Assembly: GCA_018697195.1 (NCBI GenBank)
Contig: JAGMWU010000035.1
Coordinates: 806,001 to 870,000 of the forward strand
Source of the DNA: Certhia americana
Taxonomy: Eukaryota; Chordata; Aves; Passeriformes; Certhiidae
Length of the DNA stretch: 64,000 nt
Direction: 5' to 3'
The notes beneath the pieces are model-generated. The model made no database searches, had not been told where the DNA came from, and was given only the letters and a program-made list of their open reading frames with translations. A program made the position numbers and the translations under genes. The first letter of the stretch is position 1, and every line of letters starts with the position of its first letter. Shown piece by piece: positions 27,009 through 41,556 of this stretch.

Positions 27009-27242
27009 GGACAAGGGTAAAGGGTTTTAAACTAAAAGAAGAGAGATTTAGATCAGATGTTTGAAAGAAATTCTTTGCTGTGAGGGTGCTGAGGCACTGG
27101 CACATGTTGCCCAGAGAAACTGTGGATGCCCCATCCCTGGAGTGTTCAAGGCTTGATCCAGTGGGAGGTGTCACTACCCATGGCTGGAGGGTTGGAATGA
27201 GATGATCTTTAAGGTCCATTCCAAGTCTTGCTATGATTGTGT
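27009..27242 (+). mobile_element. CR1 LINE fragment, 3' end
   Basis: Plus-strand CR1 3' region. It shows ACAAGGGTAAAGGGTTTTAAA, the TTTAGATCAGATGTTTGAAA block, the hallmark TGGATGCCCCATCCCTGGA (27123-27141), then TTGGAATGAGATGATCTTTA and CCATTCCAAG near the tail. It is diverged and truncated, of the same general subfamily type as the copy near 30.1 kb. Confidence 0.92.
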
Positions 27243-29964
27243 GACTGATATGGTTCTATTGTTCTATTTCTGTAAGGTTCAGGTTATATTGGTAGCTCTC
27301 CAGAGGAAATCACATGGCATTTCTTCATCTTGCCCAATGACTATAAATTAAAATTTACTTTTTTGTTTGTTTGTTTCTGTTTGTTCATGGATATATTTAT
27401 TTGATATTGGTTACCTATTTATGGCTTTGTGTTCTCAAATCTCTTAGTACATTCAAATTGTATCAATTTGCACGGCCCGTTTGAAATTTCACCTATTTTT
27501 TTTAACCTAAATGTAGTTTTATACTATGGTAAAGATAAAAAGGAATACAAATATTTTATGAATTAAAATTTCCAGTATTCAAAATGAGGATGTTATTGCA
27601 TTTTTGTTTGGTTGAGCTTTTTTATACATGTTTAGAACATAATTTAAGAACAACTCCCATATTTTGCAAGCATGGGGCAATAACATACAAATACCCCACT
27701 GACACCTGAAAATTTAGAACCATATTATTCAAGACTGTTATTGTTTTTATTTATTATTTTATTTCATTATTGTTATTATCCAGGATTTTAGTACTTTGTG
27801 TCATGCATGCTGCTGAAATAAAGGCACATTGCACCTATGCAATTTCATCACCTTGTCATTTAGACTGGACCATAACATAACCTGAGATGATGCAGGCAGG
27901 GAAAATACAACATACCACTCATTTCACTAACTCACATGCAACATGCTGAAAAATGTTGTTACTCCTTGTAAATAACCCTGTCATACCCATTTCTAAGAAG
28001 GCTTCAGAGCTCAGTCCTTGGAAGTTGCTAGTGTGGTTGAAAATGATGAAGAATGATGAAAATACCACATGAACTAAACTGTGAATCTCTCTGTCCTCTC
28101 TTGATCTGTTCCCACTGTTTCTTTCCCTCACACATGGTGTTGTAAGGCAATTAATATAAATCGAGATCATTCATTTTGCTCATCCCAGAAGTATGAAGTT
28201 TCATGTATGTGTGCCAAACTTATTGTCTCATATATACTGTAGATCATGTTTATCCATGTTTGGAAGTTTCAGAGAGCTCATCAGAGGAAAATAGATGTAG
28301 TTTTGTAGATTGCAGTGAAGCAGACACAACATTTGTCCAATATTATACCTGTGTCCCATTGTAATATCTTTGTTAGTTTAAAGACTCTAAGTCCCTCTGG
28401 GAGTGTCACAAATCCATATAATGTCCCTCAGTGCTAGATTTTTGTGTTTCTATCTCTGATTTAGTAGACAGATGTGAAAAAGCATATGATGCCAGATAAC
28501 TCCCTAGCAACCACACAGCTGCAGATGTTGAAGAGAGCAAGTTGTTCTGGCTAAAGTCAATATTAATTTGTGCTCAAGACTTCCTTCCAGACATGCCATT
28601 TTTTGATGGTATAATATATCTTACTGGTGTTTTGGGCTGATCCCTCCCACATTGATCAAACTGATTCCCCATCTGTGGCCTCTTCTAGCACAAAGTTGCT
28701 TTTCCTGGGCAAGGAGAGTAGTCTTAATTCACAGACAAAAGCAAGACTGGGTTAAAAAAGTCTTGAGGCAGCAGAATTTCAAGACTTTATGGTCTTTTAT
28801 ATCTATGGGACTTTGCAAAACCAGTTTCCTCTCTACCTGCATCTTGTAATTTCTGCTCAGAAGGGCAAAACAATCAACAGAAAATAAATTCTAGTTTTCT
28901 TTCGCCACTGGCCAAATTCTGAACACTCATTTCTTTTTCTCTTCCCTTTGATCCATCTAAAATTCTTACCAAATTCCCATTCTGCTATGACCCCAGGTTT
29001 GGCAGAACTACATATTGAACTCTGTTTAATGTAAACAAATAGTACAAAATAAAAGAGCTGCTTTGCAGTCATTTGGCATTAACTAGTGGTCATTCACAGT
29101 AGGGTAATGTGGTTGCATAGTGTTTTAAAATTTGGGGTGGGCTGTGTAACCATGCAGTTTTAAAAGCTATTTTTAAACTATAAACTTATCTTGTTTAGCT
29201 TGGAAAACTGCCTTTCTCATAAAAGAAAAAGTTAGTTTTAAATTTTTTAAGTGTGTTTTAAAAGAGTCTTTGTTAGTGAAAGTAATTCAAAAGTCTGAAA
29301 GTCCCTTCTGGCATCCTTCTGAGTTTAGTAGGGGTCTTCCCACCTTTGTCAAACATCACTGGGTGTTGAAAAAGCACAAGCATCCCACCTTCAGTGGGAA
29401 GGCTTGAAACACAACACGGAATGTTGCAGGCATCTGCCTTTTTGCTGTCCACCAGACAGCAAGGTTATAGAGCTGCCCTAACCTAGCACTTTTAGCAGTC
29501 CTTACTAGTTTCAGCTCAGTACCATGGTCATGAAGCTGAAGAGCTTCAGTGCAGCTTGGAGAATGAAGTAGGACCAATTTTCATCTGCACAAAACAGGCT
29601 GTGTAGCTGCACCTACAAAAGATCACCCCACACACATATTGTCCAATTCTGAATGGATATATCAGATTAGGTCAGTGTCCCAGCAAATAGTCTACTGGCT
29701 CTGGGAGTAGAGCAAGAGGAATTCATTTGGAAAGGAATTGATTCAGGTTTGGAAAAGAGTACCAAAACAAATGTCATAACCCACTGGAGCAGGCTAAGAA
29801 TGGCACCAGTGCTATAGTTTCTTTGGTTTTATTTATTACACAGAAATTAATTGTGCCTTGAGATGAATACCTGTCTGTATAATATATGCCCTGAAACTTT
29901 CCTCACCTGGCATGTAAACACCAGGTTCCTTACAGGAGAATCTCAGTATTGGCCCATGATCAAC
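27243..29964. other. Intergenic, no gene recognised
   Basis: Very AT-rich unique sequence with no CR1 similarity and no open frame of interest. Confidence 0.7.
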
Positions 29965-30247
29965 TGGAGACAGACTTTAGATTGGACCTGTGGCAACAGG
30001 ACAAGGCACAAATGTCTTAAACTAAGAGAGGGTAGGTTCAGACTAGATATAAGGAAGACATTTTTATGAGGGCAGTAGAACACTGAGAAGGGTTGCTCAA
30101 AGAGGTGGTGGATGCCCCATCCCTGGAAACATCCAAGGTCATGTTGGATGGGGCTCTGTACAACCTGATCTAGTTGAAGATGTCGTTGCTGGGGGGGTTG
30201 GAGAAGATGACTTTTAAAGACTCCTTCCAACCCAATCCATTCTGTGA
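29965..30247 (+). mobile_element. CR1 LINE fragment, 3' end
   Basis: Plus-strand CR1 tail. It has AACAGGACAAGGCACAAATG, TTAAACTAAGAGAGGGTAGG, TATAAGGAAGACATTTTTATG, the hallmark TGGATGCCCCATCCCTGGA (30109-30127), TGTTGGATGGGGCTCTG, and CTCCTTCCAACCC close to the 3' end. The left edge is approximate. No intact frame. Confidence 0.93.
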
Positions 30248-33200
30248 TTTGTGACTTGTGTCACAACACACAGAATTGTGGTGTTCATGCTTGGTGATGG
30301 AAATGGCTATTTTGTTTCTGCTACTTACAAATTTTGCCTGCAGGTTTTCCTCCACATGCAACAAAGGTTCAGTGTTTGCATTTAAGGCAGTGCCAGAGGA
30401 TTTTTTAGGATTTTTTTTCTTCCTTGTAGCCACTTGTACTGGAAATGAAAAGACAAAGACAGAGGAAAAATGTATGGTCTCAAGGAAAACAACAACAATA
30501 ACAACAAATACAACAACAGAAATATTTTGGTTTTGCAAAATTCAGATCTGGGGACAAAATATGTGTAGACTGTTATTGTTTGTAATTCAGTGACCAGGGA
30601 TCTAGCCAAAGCATGCCATGGTTCCCCCTCAGCTAGTGTGCCTGTGTTTCTCCCCCTGTGGTGAAAGGCAAAGTGGGAGCCTGATGAATGCATCTGTCTC
30701 ACTCCGAGATAAGGCTGTAACATAGCTGGTTTGCACACCCAGGAGTTTGGGAGCATTCTGGGTGCTCAAGTTAAAGTCTAGTTATTGTGATCTTTAGTAA
30801 CAATAAACCAGCATGTTAACTGAGTGGGTTTAGTGTGGTTGTAACCTTTTGCATTCTTTGGACTTTGCTGTTTATCTGGTATTTGTGCTATCAGATACAC
30901 ATTTAAGACACTCCCTAGATCCTGTTTTTTTTAGTGTGTCTCTACTGCTTATACCAGTGGTTGTGTTCTATTCTGAGAGGTGTTACTTTGTCAATGTACA
31001 CTGCCCCTTAAAATCACTCTTATTTATTGCCTACAGCACACATGTAATACCCATCCCGAGCAATTTGCAGATGATCTCTTGGAAATGCTGCCAAAATTCC
31101 AGGAAGGCTTCATGAGGGTTCCCTTTACTTGCTGGATAGGGTGTTTAATGGCGAGCTCATTTCACAAATGCTTGCCATGTTTGTTCAGCTGTGCACCTGC
31201 TTTGGTGAGAAATTTGCAGTGGAGCCTGGTGCTGCCCTCACAATACAGAGCAGGCTAACCCCAGGCGCAGGATGGCACCAGGCAGCAGAAATTCCAGTTA
31301 CCGGGTTTTGCAGATGCCAGATCCTAAGCTTCAGCTCTCCAGCACTAAGCTGCAGCGTGCCGTGGATCTCATGCCAGAATCAAGGTTGCCTGCTTGTAGT
31401 ATAGACATGTCTTTCATGTTTGAAATTATGTCTAAGGAAGAACCGGAGATAAGACAGATATTGGCAAAGGGAGAGAGGAGAAAGGAATTTCTACACTTAT
31501 TAGTCATGTTATTGAAGAAAGAGGGAAGATTTTATCATGCCTGTCTTGTTGAAAGCAAGGCTCTGGGTTCACCAGATTGCTGGCTAGCGTGTAACTGAGT
31601 CTACTTTCCTACAGGTTGATGCTCGAAGGTTACCACTGCTTTCCTCACAAAAAGGGGAAAAAAGTTCAGCAGGGCGTGTGCTGCATGTGTGCCTCTTTAG
31701 GCACAGCCAGTAGGTGAGAATGAAGCTGGCATTTTTTTCTAACCTTACTAAAATGTGTGTGTGATGGGGGGAACACGGGACTAATCCCCACAGGGATGGA
31801 AAGAGAGCTATGGAATGCCCACTCTGCTGTCCCAGCCAGGTGAAAGGGCTGAAGTCCTCCCAGCTACCCACTGCTTGGTAAACAGGAACCTGCTGATTAA
31901 AGCACTTACCAAAACCAAAATAAAGACTAATGATGTGAAGAGAACTACAGCATTCTTCCCTATGGAAATCCCTTTAATGGACAAAAAAAAAGACTGACTA
32001 ACTAATGGGTTTTGCTGTTTCACTGGTGAGAGGAGCATGGTCCCTTTAAAAGCCTTGGCCTCCTTTTCTAAGCACTGTTGCTGAGCTGTGCCCCACCCCT
32101 GCATAAGCAACACCTGCATACCTGCAGGGTACTGTCTTCTTGATAGCTTGTACACCTTAATAATACCTGGTGGTGGAGTGGTCTAGGTTTGGGATGTTTC
32201 TCTATCCAGCCTGTTAATGTAAGGACGCTGAAGGAGCATCTGCCAGATCCCCAGTGATGTAATAACACACTATGCTCCTATAATATCCTTTTTACGGCAT
32301 TTATGTTCTTGGTAGCCACCGAGCTGATGAGTTTTAAAAAGAAAAAAGGGCACACAAAGGCACCTCCCTCCAAGATAAACTCAAATGGCAGAACCTAGCA
32401 AGCAGAATACAAAACAATTCCAGATGATGTGGGAGCTGTGCACCACAGTTTTCTCATCAAACCAATAGTGTTTCAGTTTCTCAGTGTTGACTGACTGCTT
32501 ATGACGTATGTTAAACTGAACTGGGGTACGTGTGCAATTGCTCTGGATACAGAAATGCATAACATGTCCAGGAATTCTCAAAGTACAGATCCTATGTGGT
32601 CTGAGGAAGCCTGCTGGATTTTAAGGAGGAATGAGGCATTTGGGAGTATTAGAACATTCGAGGCTTCCAGAAATCTTTCTTCAGCGAGAAGGAAGATTTG
32701 TGCGTGTACGTGCATCGCTCTGAGAAGAAATAACTAACTTGAGGAAAAAATGTAAATAGACTAAATAAGATACTCTTTTGACAGAATTAATGAAGTCTTC
32801 ATTGTGTGGGAAGATGGGAGAGAAAGAACAAAATGTTAGGGGTGAGATCAGGGAGGGAAATACACGGAGAAAAGTAGTTCCAGAGCATAAACACAATATA
32901 AGCTGCATAAAGAGGCACAGAAGAAACAAATGTGGGGCTTACTGGGTTAGGACAACAGGAGTCACGGAGATGGTTGGCAGGGAAAAAGTCAAGCTATATG
33001 CATGCCTACCAGAAAGAGCTGCACAAATATCAGCCATTCTTTCCAGGACCAAAGAGCAAGTGCAGGGTTGCCCTGTGTGTTTGTATAGTGTATAACACAT
33101 GCAATTTCACTCCTGATTACTAGTAAAAGACAGTGTATACACAATCAAGAATTATCACATAAAAGCCCCAGTAGGAAACACAAGACAAGGGGTTGGCAAA

Positions 33201-36200
33201 CCACTGGCTGACCTAGTCTGTCACTCCTTGTTTTGTTCCCAGTTACTCATTGTAGGACTAATTAGTGGCAAATTGCAGAACCGAGGTCATTAAGACTTAG
33301 AACTCCTTGCATCTTTCCCACCTAATTTTAAAACCAGAATGCTTTGGTAAGTTTCTTTTTGGTAGGCAATGCCACTGCATTCAACACTCCCAAGCCCCCC
33401 ACCCCCCTTATTTTGGCATTTGCACATGGTCACTGCCCTTACTAGGGCTTCTTTAAACACAACACACTGTCTGGAGCTCTCCCAGTGTAGACACACTGCT
33501 GTTCTTTCCTCTGGACTGTAGTCATTCCCTGGAATAGGTGGGAGCAGTACCCAAATTCTGCCCCTCATGGTTCAAAAGGACCTTACTTGGCTGTGGGTGG
33601 AAAACTGAGCTGCACTAGGGAAAACTTCCAGGATGACAGACAGCTCTGGAAAATCCAATCAGCTTTAAAAGAAACACACTGCATTCAGCTGTCTCCGTAC
33701 TGATAATGAGCATTTACAATCCTGAGATCCTGACAACTGCACCATGCAGGGGTAATTGTCTGTTATAAATGGCACCAGAGTAAGGAGGAGACCAGTGATC
33801 TGTCCTTAACGTGATTATACACCACAAACCAACGATAAGGCAGGCATTGCTCCTCTGATTCACTTTCAGCAAAGATGAATGACCATAAGGCAAAGAAAAA
33901 CAAAAGTCAAAACAAAGCACATAATATGGGGATGCTTTGCAGACTAAAAAAAATCTAGAAATTAATTCTTTTGTAGGCTGATAAACTGATACATCTGAGC
34001 AATGCAATCATAGAGAGAATGCAAGCTTTATAAATACATTTGGCCTTAGCATTCACTCTGCAGCATCCTGCACCACACAGCATGCAGGAGGTGTTTTGCT
34101 GAGAGGGCAACTGGAGAGTAGAGTGAGTCCTGACCACTTGAAATGACGAAAATCCATGAGGATCATGTTTCTCTTTAGCCCATCATGTAATTTCAATGTC
34201 CTGGCTAAATTTCAGTTTGATTTGTTACATTCTGACTACTTAATTTCCCAAGTAACACACGTGTCATCATCTTTGATTATCTGGAGGTAGGAACTTGCAT
34301 GTTTTTATTGAGAATAATAGTTACCCATAAAATTCTACTATAATACTGTATTTTTCCGGCAATGAAAAAGATACATTGAAACCAAGGAGCTGAAAATCAT
34401 TATAAAAATGAAACCACACTAGACCAGCATCTGGGGAAATGAGTTGAGGTAAAGATTGTTAGGTGGGAGTGCGAGTGGATGGGAAATGTGAATGTAAAGG
34501 AAAAGGAATGTATCTGTAAAGCAACAGATTATATAATTTGCTTTATTTTGCATGCGTCTTGCTCAAAAGTTCTCATGGTGTTTGCAGTCTTAGAGGAATT
34601 TAAATTTCTTGGGTCTGGTGCCCTAGTATTGAAAAGCTTTAAAATGGGATTTTACAGAGAGGCAGCTAGCAGGTTGTACTAGGATCACAGAAACCAAACA
34701 AGCTCCTTTTCTCCATTTATGTTGCCTCTGAAAATGTCATGTCCACAAGCAAAGACAAGCATGATTTATTTAATTAATCACAAGGCATGACTGTAATTTT
34801 ATTTCTCGTCTGAAAAATGAGAAATGTGGTTCCAGCAGTACAGTGCCCCTTCTGCATAACAGGCCAGGGACCTGTTTGGGTACCTCAGACGTCTGGGAAT
34901 CTAGCCTAAAATCGGGACCGTGCCTTGGGAGCTCTGTCAGATGAATCCTAAATCCGAATCCTAAACTGTTTCTTACGGTATCCGTGTTTTCCCTAGAGTG
35001 TATCTCATCTGAACACTGACCAACCTTGACCTATTTTGTGCAAGATTTGATTAGATCACAGTGCAAGCCTGCCTAACTGCAGGCCATAAATTGCAATCCT
35101 CCATCTGGTCGCTCTCTGACAAGTGAACGTGGTCCATTAGCGCTGTCTCCCAGGTGCTGCAGGCACGGGCACATGAGCAGGGTGGAGTAGCTGCAGGGTC
35201 CCCCAAGATCCTGCCAACTTCTGTGCAAAAGGACATCGTAGCATCTGGACCAGCTGTGCACTGACCTGAGAGGCCTCTTTGATTGCAGGTTTTCATGCAG
35301 AATAAGGCACCATTGCTGTGCCTTGCTATGTGCAGTTTTCTTCTGGGGCCTTCTGTGGTGATGTCCATACTGAACGTTTGACCCTTGTGTGTAAATACGA
35401 TACATCTAGACATCCAGGTAAAACGCACTTTTTTTACAGTGAAAGCTACTCTTGGTCTGAAGAGGCAAATGTGCGCCTTAATTCTTTTATCTTCATTTTC
35501 TCCCCCTTTCTAAAGAGCCACTGACTGTGGTATTTAAAGCCATGTAGTCCTTTCCCTTCTCTCTGATACCTCCAACAACAGCAGGATCTCTGGATGTGCA
35601 CAGGGTGCTTTGGACCTTTAAACTAGTGGACTGAGATCATCTTTTGTAATTCAGGTTGCCCAGTGCTTCTCCCATTGAGACTATATTATGTGTTTAGAAA
35701 ATCATCAAATGTTAATTGTCCTTGGTGTGTCCTTTGGGCAGAAATGGGTAGAAAATGTCCGTGAAACAGCTTAAGTATTTTGGAAAAGAGGATAAAGAAT
35801 AATGCATGTATTTGTCAGGGCTGAAAATACTAGAGATTTTTTTTTTTGAGAAGCACTAGTGCCCCTTTCACTCAAGAAGAGAGCTTAAGTTTGGCAGGGA
35901 AAGGGAAGATGAGGGATGAGCTGTGTTGAGGGGTGAGCTGTGACTTGCAAGGCAGTCTTAGTTTTGCAACTAAATATTGCAAAACCAGCATTCATAATGG
36001 CCAACTCCAGCATGAACCTGGGGTGAAAACAAAATAACTCCCCATTATTTGACCACTATTTGTTCTGTTCACTGAATAAGATAAGGTCTTTAGGAAGGAA
36101 CATACATGAGCACTCAATTACAGGTACCAGGACGCACTCAAACTGAGTGCTTAACTAAAATTATACTAGCATGCTAATTTTGATTGGTTGCAACTTGCAG

Positions 36201-39200
36201 GTGTTTAAATTAATTTTTTTAAAAAAATTTACTCCTACCAAGGATTTACCAATGTGATTTGTGTAACATTTTATGACATGTGGAGGGTTTTTATTTAAAA
36301 ACTGCTCAAACCTGTTTGTCAAAAAATTGACAATTGACAAGCAAGAAAATGGTGGCGTTAAAAATTGGTGTAAAAGCTTTTGTCATGTGGGGAACCTTTT
36401 CCAACACTTTGTGGGACTGCCAGGTTTTCTGAAACCTGCAAGGTAATTTCCTCCTCAAAGTGCAAACGGAAACTAATGTAACACGCATACATTCATTGTC
36501 AGGGCTGTCTGCTATTGAGAACTCACTAAGAGCCCATTGCCTTCTGATGACTAATTAAATCTGATTTACTTACTCTCCAAAGTTCAGTTTCTTCCACGCC
36601 TTAAGCAAAGAGCAAAGGAAAACTCTGGAGAATACAGGAAAGAAAAAAACCCATGGGAATTCAGGCATGCCCAGTGCTGAGCTATCAGGTTTTTTTTAAG
36701 CCAGCTGTGAGTAACTGTCTTTTGAAGAGTCAGTTAATAATTTTTGGTGGGATCCTTGAAATTCTTTGGCCTCTAGTTGGTTTATGAACAGCAGAAGAGC
36801 AACAGATTTTTATTTTTTTTATCATGTAGTGCAATGTCCAACAGCTGCCCTTTCTAATATGCAGTGATCACATCAGCTCACTGAATTTCTCAGTCCAGTC
36901 ACATATTCTGCTTGTTATTCACCAGTGAGCCCTGTTCTATGGTTAGTGCAGTTCTAAAACCATTTTTGCAGTTACTCTCAAAATTATTTTTCCTTGGGAT
37001 TAAAAAAAAGCAGCCAACCAACAAAAAAAAGCTTGTTTAATCTATCACTAAGTTTCATAACCACCTTAAACTGGTTGAAGTCAGCAACACAATCAAAAAG
37101 ATAAGTTTCACCCTTCCTCCTACCTCAGTCCTGCCTCTGCACAACATCAGCACAAGGATTTGGACAACCACACAATGAGCCAGATCAGGAAACTGATCCA
37201 AATTAAAAATGAGCTTAGCCCCTGAAACGTTTGCTTTCCCCAGCCATCTGAGTTCCCTAGACCTGTTGAGCTGGCAGCTGCACAACAACTGTGCCAGCAC
37301 AGAGTGGGGTAGGTGACACGGGGTTAGGGCTGAGCAGACCTTGTGGAGGAGGGAGGGTGGGACTGTTTCACTACTGGCTTATTCAGCCAAGAGTGACACT
37401 GAGCTCAGGCAACCTGACTTGGAATTCAGAGCCTTTTTCTTTTATATTTTTCATCATTATATAAAATGGGCTGAGTATTTTGTCACAAAATATCAACAAA
37501 AACATGGAAGTAAAGGGATGCATTTCGATGCAGTGTGTGTCATTTTGTTAGTCTTCCAGTGGTGTGATATAGCAGTCTCCTCTTTGGGTATAAATGAAAC
37601 AGAACCCTCTATTGAGACAATTACCATGGTTTTTCCAGCCTTCACACATTGCCACAAGCAGTCTTGCTCCAAGGCTCCTTATCCCATGGATGCTAGTGCA
37701 GCCGTGTGACCATGGTAGTCCTGAGTCCTGCACAGCAAGCTGTGGCACAGAGCCACTCGCATAGCCCAGGTATTTGGGCACTACTTGTGCAGCCACTGCA
37801 ACTGAGGGACCAAGAAATAACACCTCAGGATTGCCAAACCACCTTTGATTTCTTTTCTCATAGAGTTATTAGCTTTAATTTTGTCTCTTCCACCTGTCTG
37901 AATACATTTTAATATATCATTCTCTGGTGGTTTTCGCAACAAGATGTAACTGGGACAAGGACTGTAAGAACTTGAAAACAGTAATTAAAGTGGGAGATAA
38001 GATTAATCTTAGCAGTGTCTTCCAAGAAACCAGCAATAGGGCTAGGTTATTCCAGTTATGTAAATCTTTTTAAGCTGAATGACTGAAGAGAAATTTAATT
38101 TTCCAAGAACCAATAATGTTTGATTACAGCGATTCCATTATCCCTTGCTGAGGTGATACCCAGGAGAAAGTGGAACTACCTTCAAAAGCTTCTGAGTGGA
38201 TTCAGGCAAGATCCAAAGGGAGAATTCCATTCTCTAGATAGTACAATACCGGTGCAGTGGGCAGGAATGTTGTGCTTGGTGGCAGCACGTGATGAACTGT
38301 CAGAACAGAGGGCAACCTCCCTTCTTTACCAGAAATGTAACACTGCCAGAGCAAAGTCCTGACATCAGAGTCTGATGGGAAAACCACCAATAAAGGAGAT
38401 AAGGGAGTGCCCTGCTTAATACTTTGTTTCATCTCAGCCTTTTGGAATGGTAACTTTTAATAAGGATCTTGGCAGCTTTAGCTGGGCACATTAATCTTAA
38501 GAAAGTAATGAATTTAGGTCTGATTCCCATCATCCCAATGGTGGAAAAGATGAATGACTATGCAATCTGATCAAAGACCTTTCTGGTATCTGCAGATAGA
38601 TTTATGGCAGAAGCCTTATTTAATATAACATATATACATGCAATAACCTTGTAAAATTATCAAGTTTCAGATTTATTCTATATGAATCCTACTTAATCAT
38701 GGAGGGACAGTTTAGGAAGAACTTCTGAGCATGAAATAGATTCTTTGTTCTTTTGCCTATGACAGTGAGTCAGAACACTAAGGCAGGTCCCAAGTAGATA
38801 TTTGGGACTCAATAGAGTCCCAAACTCATGCAGTGCTCATTCTAGAAAATGGCCAAACACCCCAAAGCAGGACAATAGAGAGCCCTCATGTCACAACTGC
38901 TGCCTTCAAGGCCTTCCACAACTTAGTTCCTTTTTTCCTGTGCTTGTACTGTGAGTAGACAGGACCCTGTATCCAAATGGGCTTGGAAAACCATATGCAG
39001 CACTGCACAGTTATGATGACTTCCTAAAAATGCTCCATACCTTCTCCCACATGCTGTCTTCTACCTGAGGCACCTTTCCCAAACAGATCTGTGTAGTTGC
39101 TTAGCAGTCTGCATATCCTATGATAATAATGCTGAGGTGGGAGGTTTGTTTAATGCCTTACCTACTCAAAGTTGAAGCAGACAAGCCATGAAGGATAGAG

Positions 39201-41556
39201 GGTCATAAATTTTATCAGCCAGCCCAAGAAAGAAGGAAATAATGAAATCCACTAACCTTAGAAAGCTATTATTCTTCTTGAGAGAACTGCTTCTTCTCTC
39301 TGATAATATTGTTATATGATATGATAAAATTGGGTATTTTCCCACGCTAGGACAAGAGTGTAATGGTTGCAAAGAAAATTAGCTGAAAAAATTGGCTAAA
39401 AGTTTCAGCTGAAAATTGTCTGAAAAAAGAAAATCCACTGATTTTAATGTAAATAATAATTTTTGTGTTTGATATAATTTAATTATTTAATTATCCTTGA
39501 AAATCTTAATTTTTGGTAGAAACCTGGTGTACATGAAGGTGAAGCAAAGTTACTGACTTTGGAGCTAAACTGTCTCCAGAAGACACTCTCCATCCCTGGA
39601 ATCTCTTGATTAAGCCAGATGAAGTCTGGCTGAAGTTAAGAAGAAATACCAAATTATAACCTGCATACAAACTTGGATTTTAGAGGAAGATTGAAAGCTA
39701 ACAGCAGTTGTAGTCACAGTATAAGTAGTAGTAGCATTTCTTAAATATTTCTTACATAGTATTATAATATAAAATATGCAGCATAATGAATGTCTTAGCA
39801 CTCAGCCTTCTGATAATCGATTTCTGAAACACAGATTTTAAAGGTGATTGGGCAGGCACTTGTTGAGACGTTAGGAAGTGATTAAAGTTTCCTTTGAGAA
39901 TCATATTAGAAATTTATCTGCAAAAGTGCCCCGACTCCATTAAAATTCAGGTTCATAGGCCTTTTGACTGATGGTGCCATCAGATTGTGCACTTAATCTG
40001 ATGAAAAGCCAGGCTGTTTACAGAAGGAATGGTTCTTCTCTTTCTTCATTGCCCCAGGCTCACTGCCTATTTTCCTTGCACCAGTCTAAATGATCATGTA
40101 GTTGCAGAGCAAAAGGAGAAAAAACCCATTCTCTGTTGCCTCTTGAGATAGCTGAGTTATTCAGCGCACTGCAAAGGAGGAGCATCAAGGTTGATACCCA
40201 GGCATACATAGCCCTCTGATCTCCTTTCTTCAGTTTTCTAGTGTTATTCAGAAAAGCTGGGAAGAAGTTAATGATTCAGGGTATTAGCCACTGGAGTTAG
40301 AAGTGATGAGTGCGCAGTTAGACATGGCTGATACTGCTCACCCACAGAGTGATGGGTATGGACAGTCAGCTCTGACTGCACATCCTAAAGCAAGGGGCAG
40401 ACTTGAAGTTTTGTTCTGGCCACTGTGCCAGAACAGCCCAGCCAGAGAAGCCCCGAGGCAGATCTCACCAGGGCACACTGTTTCTGCTTGTCCCCTGGCC
40501 TCCTCTTGCCACTGCTCGCTCTGAAGCCACGTCTACCCAGGCTTCTCCAGGACAACCACTCTGGTTACTAAACATCAGCAAAAGCCTTCCCTAGGCTGTT
40601 TCATAGGCCTTTTTAGGGAAAGCAGCATATTAATGTGATCCTCCCCAAGCCTCAACATAAGCAGAAAATAATTTAATTCTCTCATGCCAAAGCCAACCTA
40701 CCAGTCAACCCTAACAACAACAAAAGCAGTAAAAAGGTGGTTTTAACAAGACACCTGACAAACTGCAGTGCTTCCCTAATTATCTCCTTGTCATATCTGT
40801 TTAGTGTGAATCGTGAATTGATACTTGAGTAACCAAGACCTAGTGGATGGAGGTTGTGCCCACCAAGTCAGCATGCAGAGCAGAGCAGAGCTCAGGCACA
40901 CTGTGTAAAACCTTTCCCATGTATTTCTCTGTGTGAGACCAGATCACCAAGACTGCCAAGCTCTTGGGGCAGATACTACTTCTGCATCCACTACTCTTGA
41001 TCCAGGACACCTGGACCCAGATTAAGCATTACCACTGTACAAAAACCAGTATTGGTTTCGTGTTTCTTCTGTACATTGCTTGTAAATGTCTTCATTACAT
41101 TGACAACATTTAAAGACTTTTCAGTTTGTCCTGAGATAAATTTCACCAGTTGTATTCAGTGCTGCACTGTATCTGTGATTGCACATAAAAAGAAAAGTTT
41201 ACTTGCTAACTGTAGCTGTGTACAGTGCAAGCACAAAACACACATTAAAGCTGTTTACCGAAGTTCACTCATCTTGAATCATTTAAGGTTCAAAATTTAA
41301 GCAGTAAAAGAGTAATTTTATTCCAGGCTTTCCCCATCAATATTATGGCATCATCCTGTGAGGGAGTTCCTCTTCTATTATTGTGGAGGAACCTACAATA
41401 TACCTAACATCATAGCGCAATTCTCCTATTTGCAATTTATGTGGAATTTCTGTGGCAAAGAAATGGATGAATTTTAGATTATGAAGTTAGAAAGAAGTGC
41501 TGGTACCCTCACAGGCATAAACTTGGGTGTTTTTCACTGCTCCTGCTGCTGTCCTG
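30248..41556. other. Intergenic, no gene recognised
   Basis: Eleven kilobases of unique sequence without a recognisable repeat body. The one frame that drew attention is 31272-31598, listed separately. Other frames (for example 35051-35428 on the minus strand, 125 codons) have no domain I can name. An A/C-rich run and scattered short A tracts occur but no tRNA or other RNA gene. Confidence 0.6.
31272..31598 (+). other. Unassigned open frame, weakly CARD-like C-terminal half
   Basis: A 108-codon frame beginning at ATG and ending at TGA. Its last ~60 residues read as amphipathic helices: a KEEPEIRQILAKGERRKE segment, a leucine-rich FLHLLVMLLKKEG helix, then RFYHACLVESKALGSPDCW. That spacing loosely recalls helices 4-6 of CARD domains of the RIG-I type. 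A TTTTGCAG at 31307-31314 could be a splice acceptor within the frame. Just upstream in another frame (from 31129) is LLDRVFNGELISQ, also CARD-like in flavour but out of phase. It may be a decayed exon or pseudogene, or pure chance. There is no proof of expression and the family call is tentative. Confidence 0.2.
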
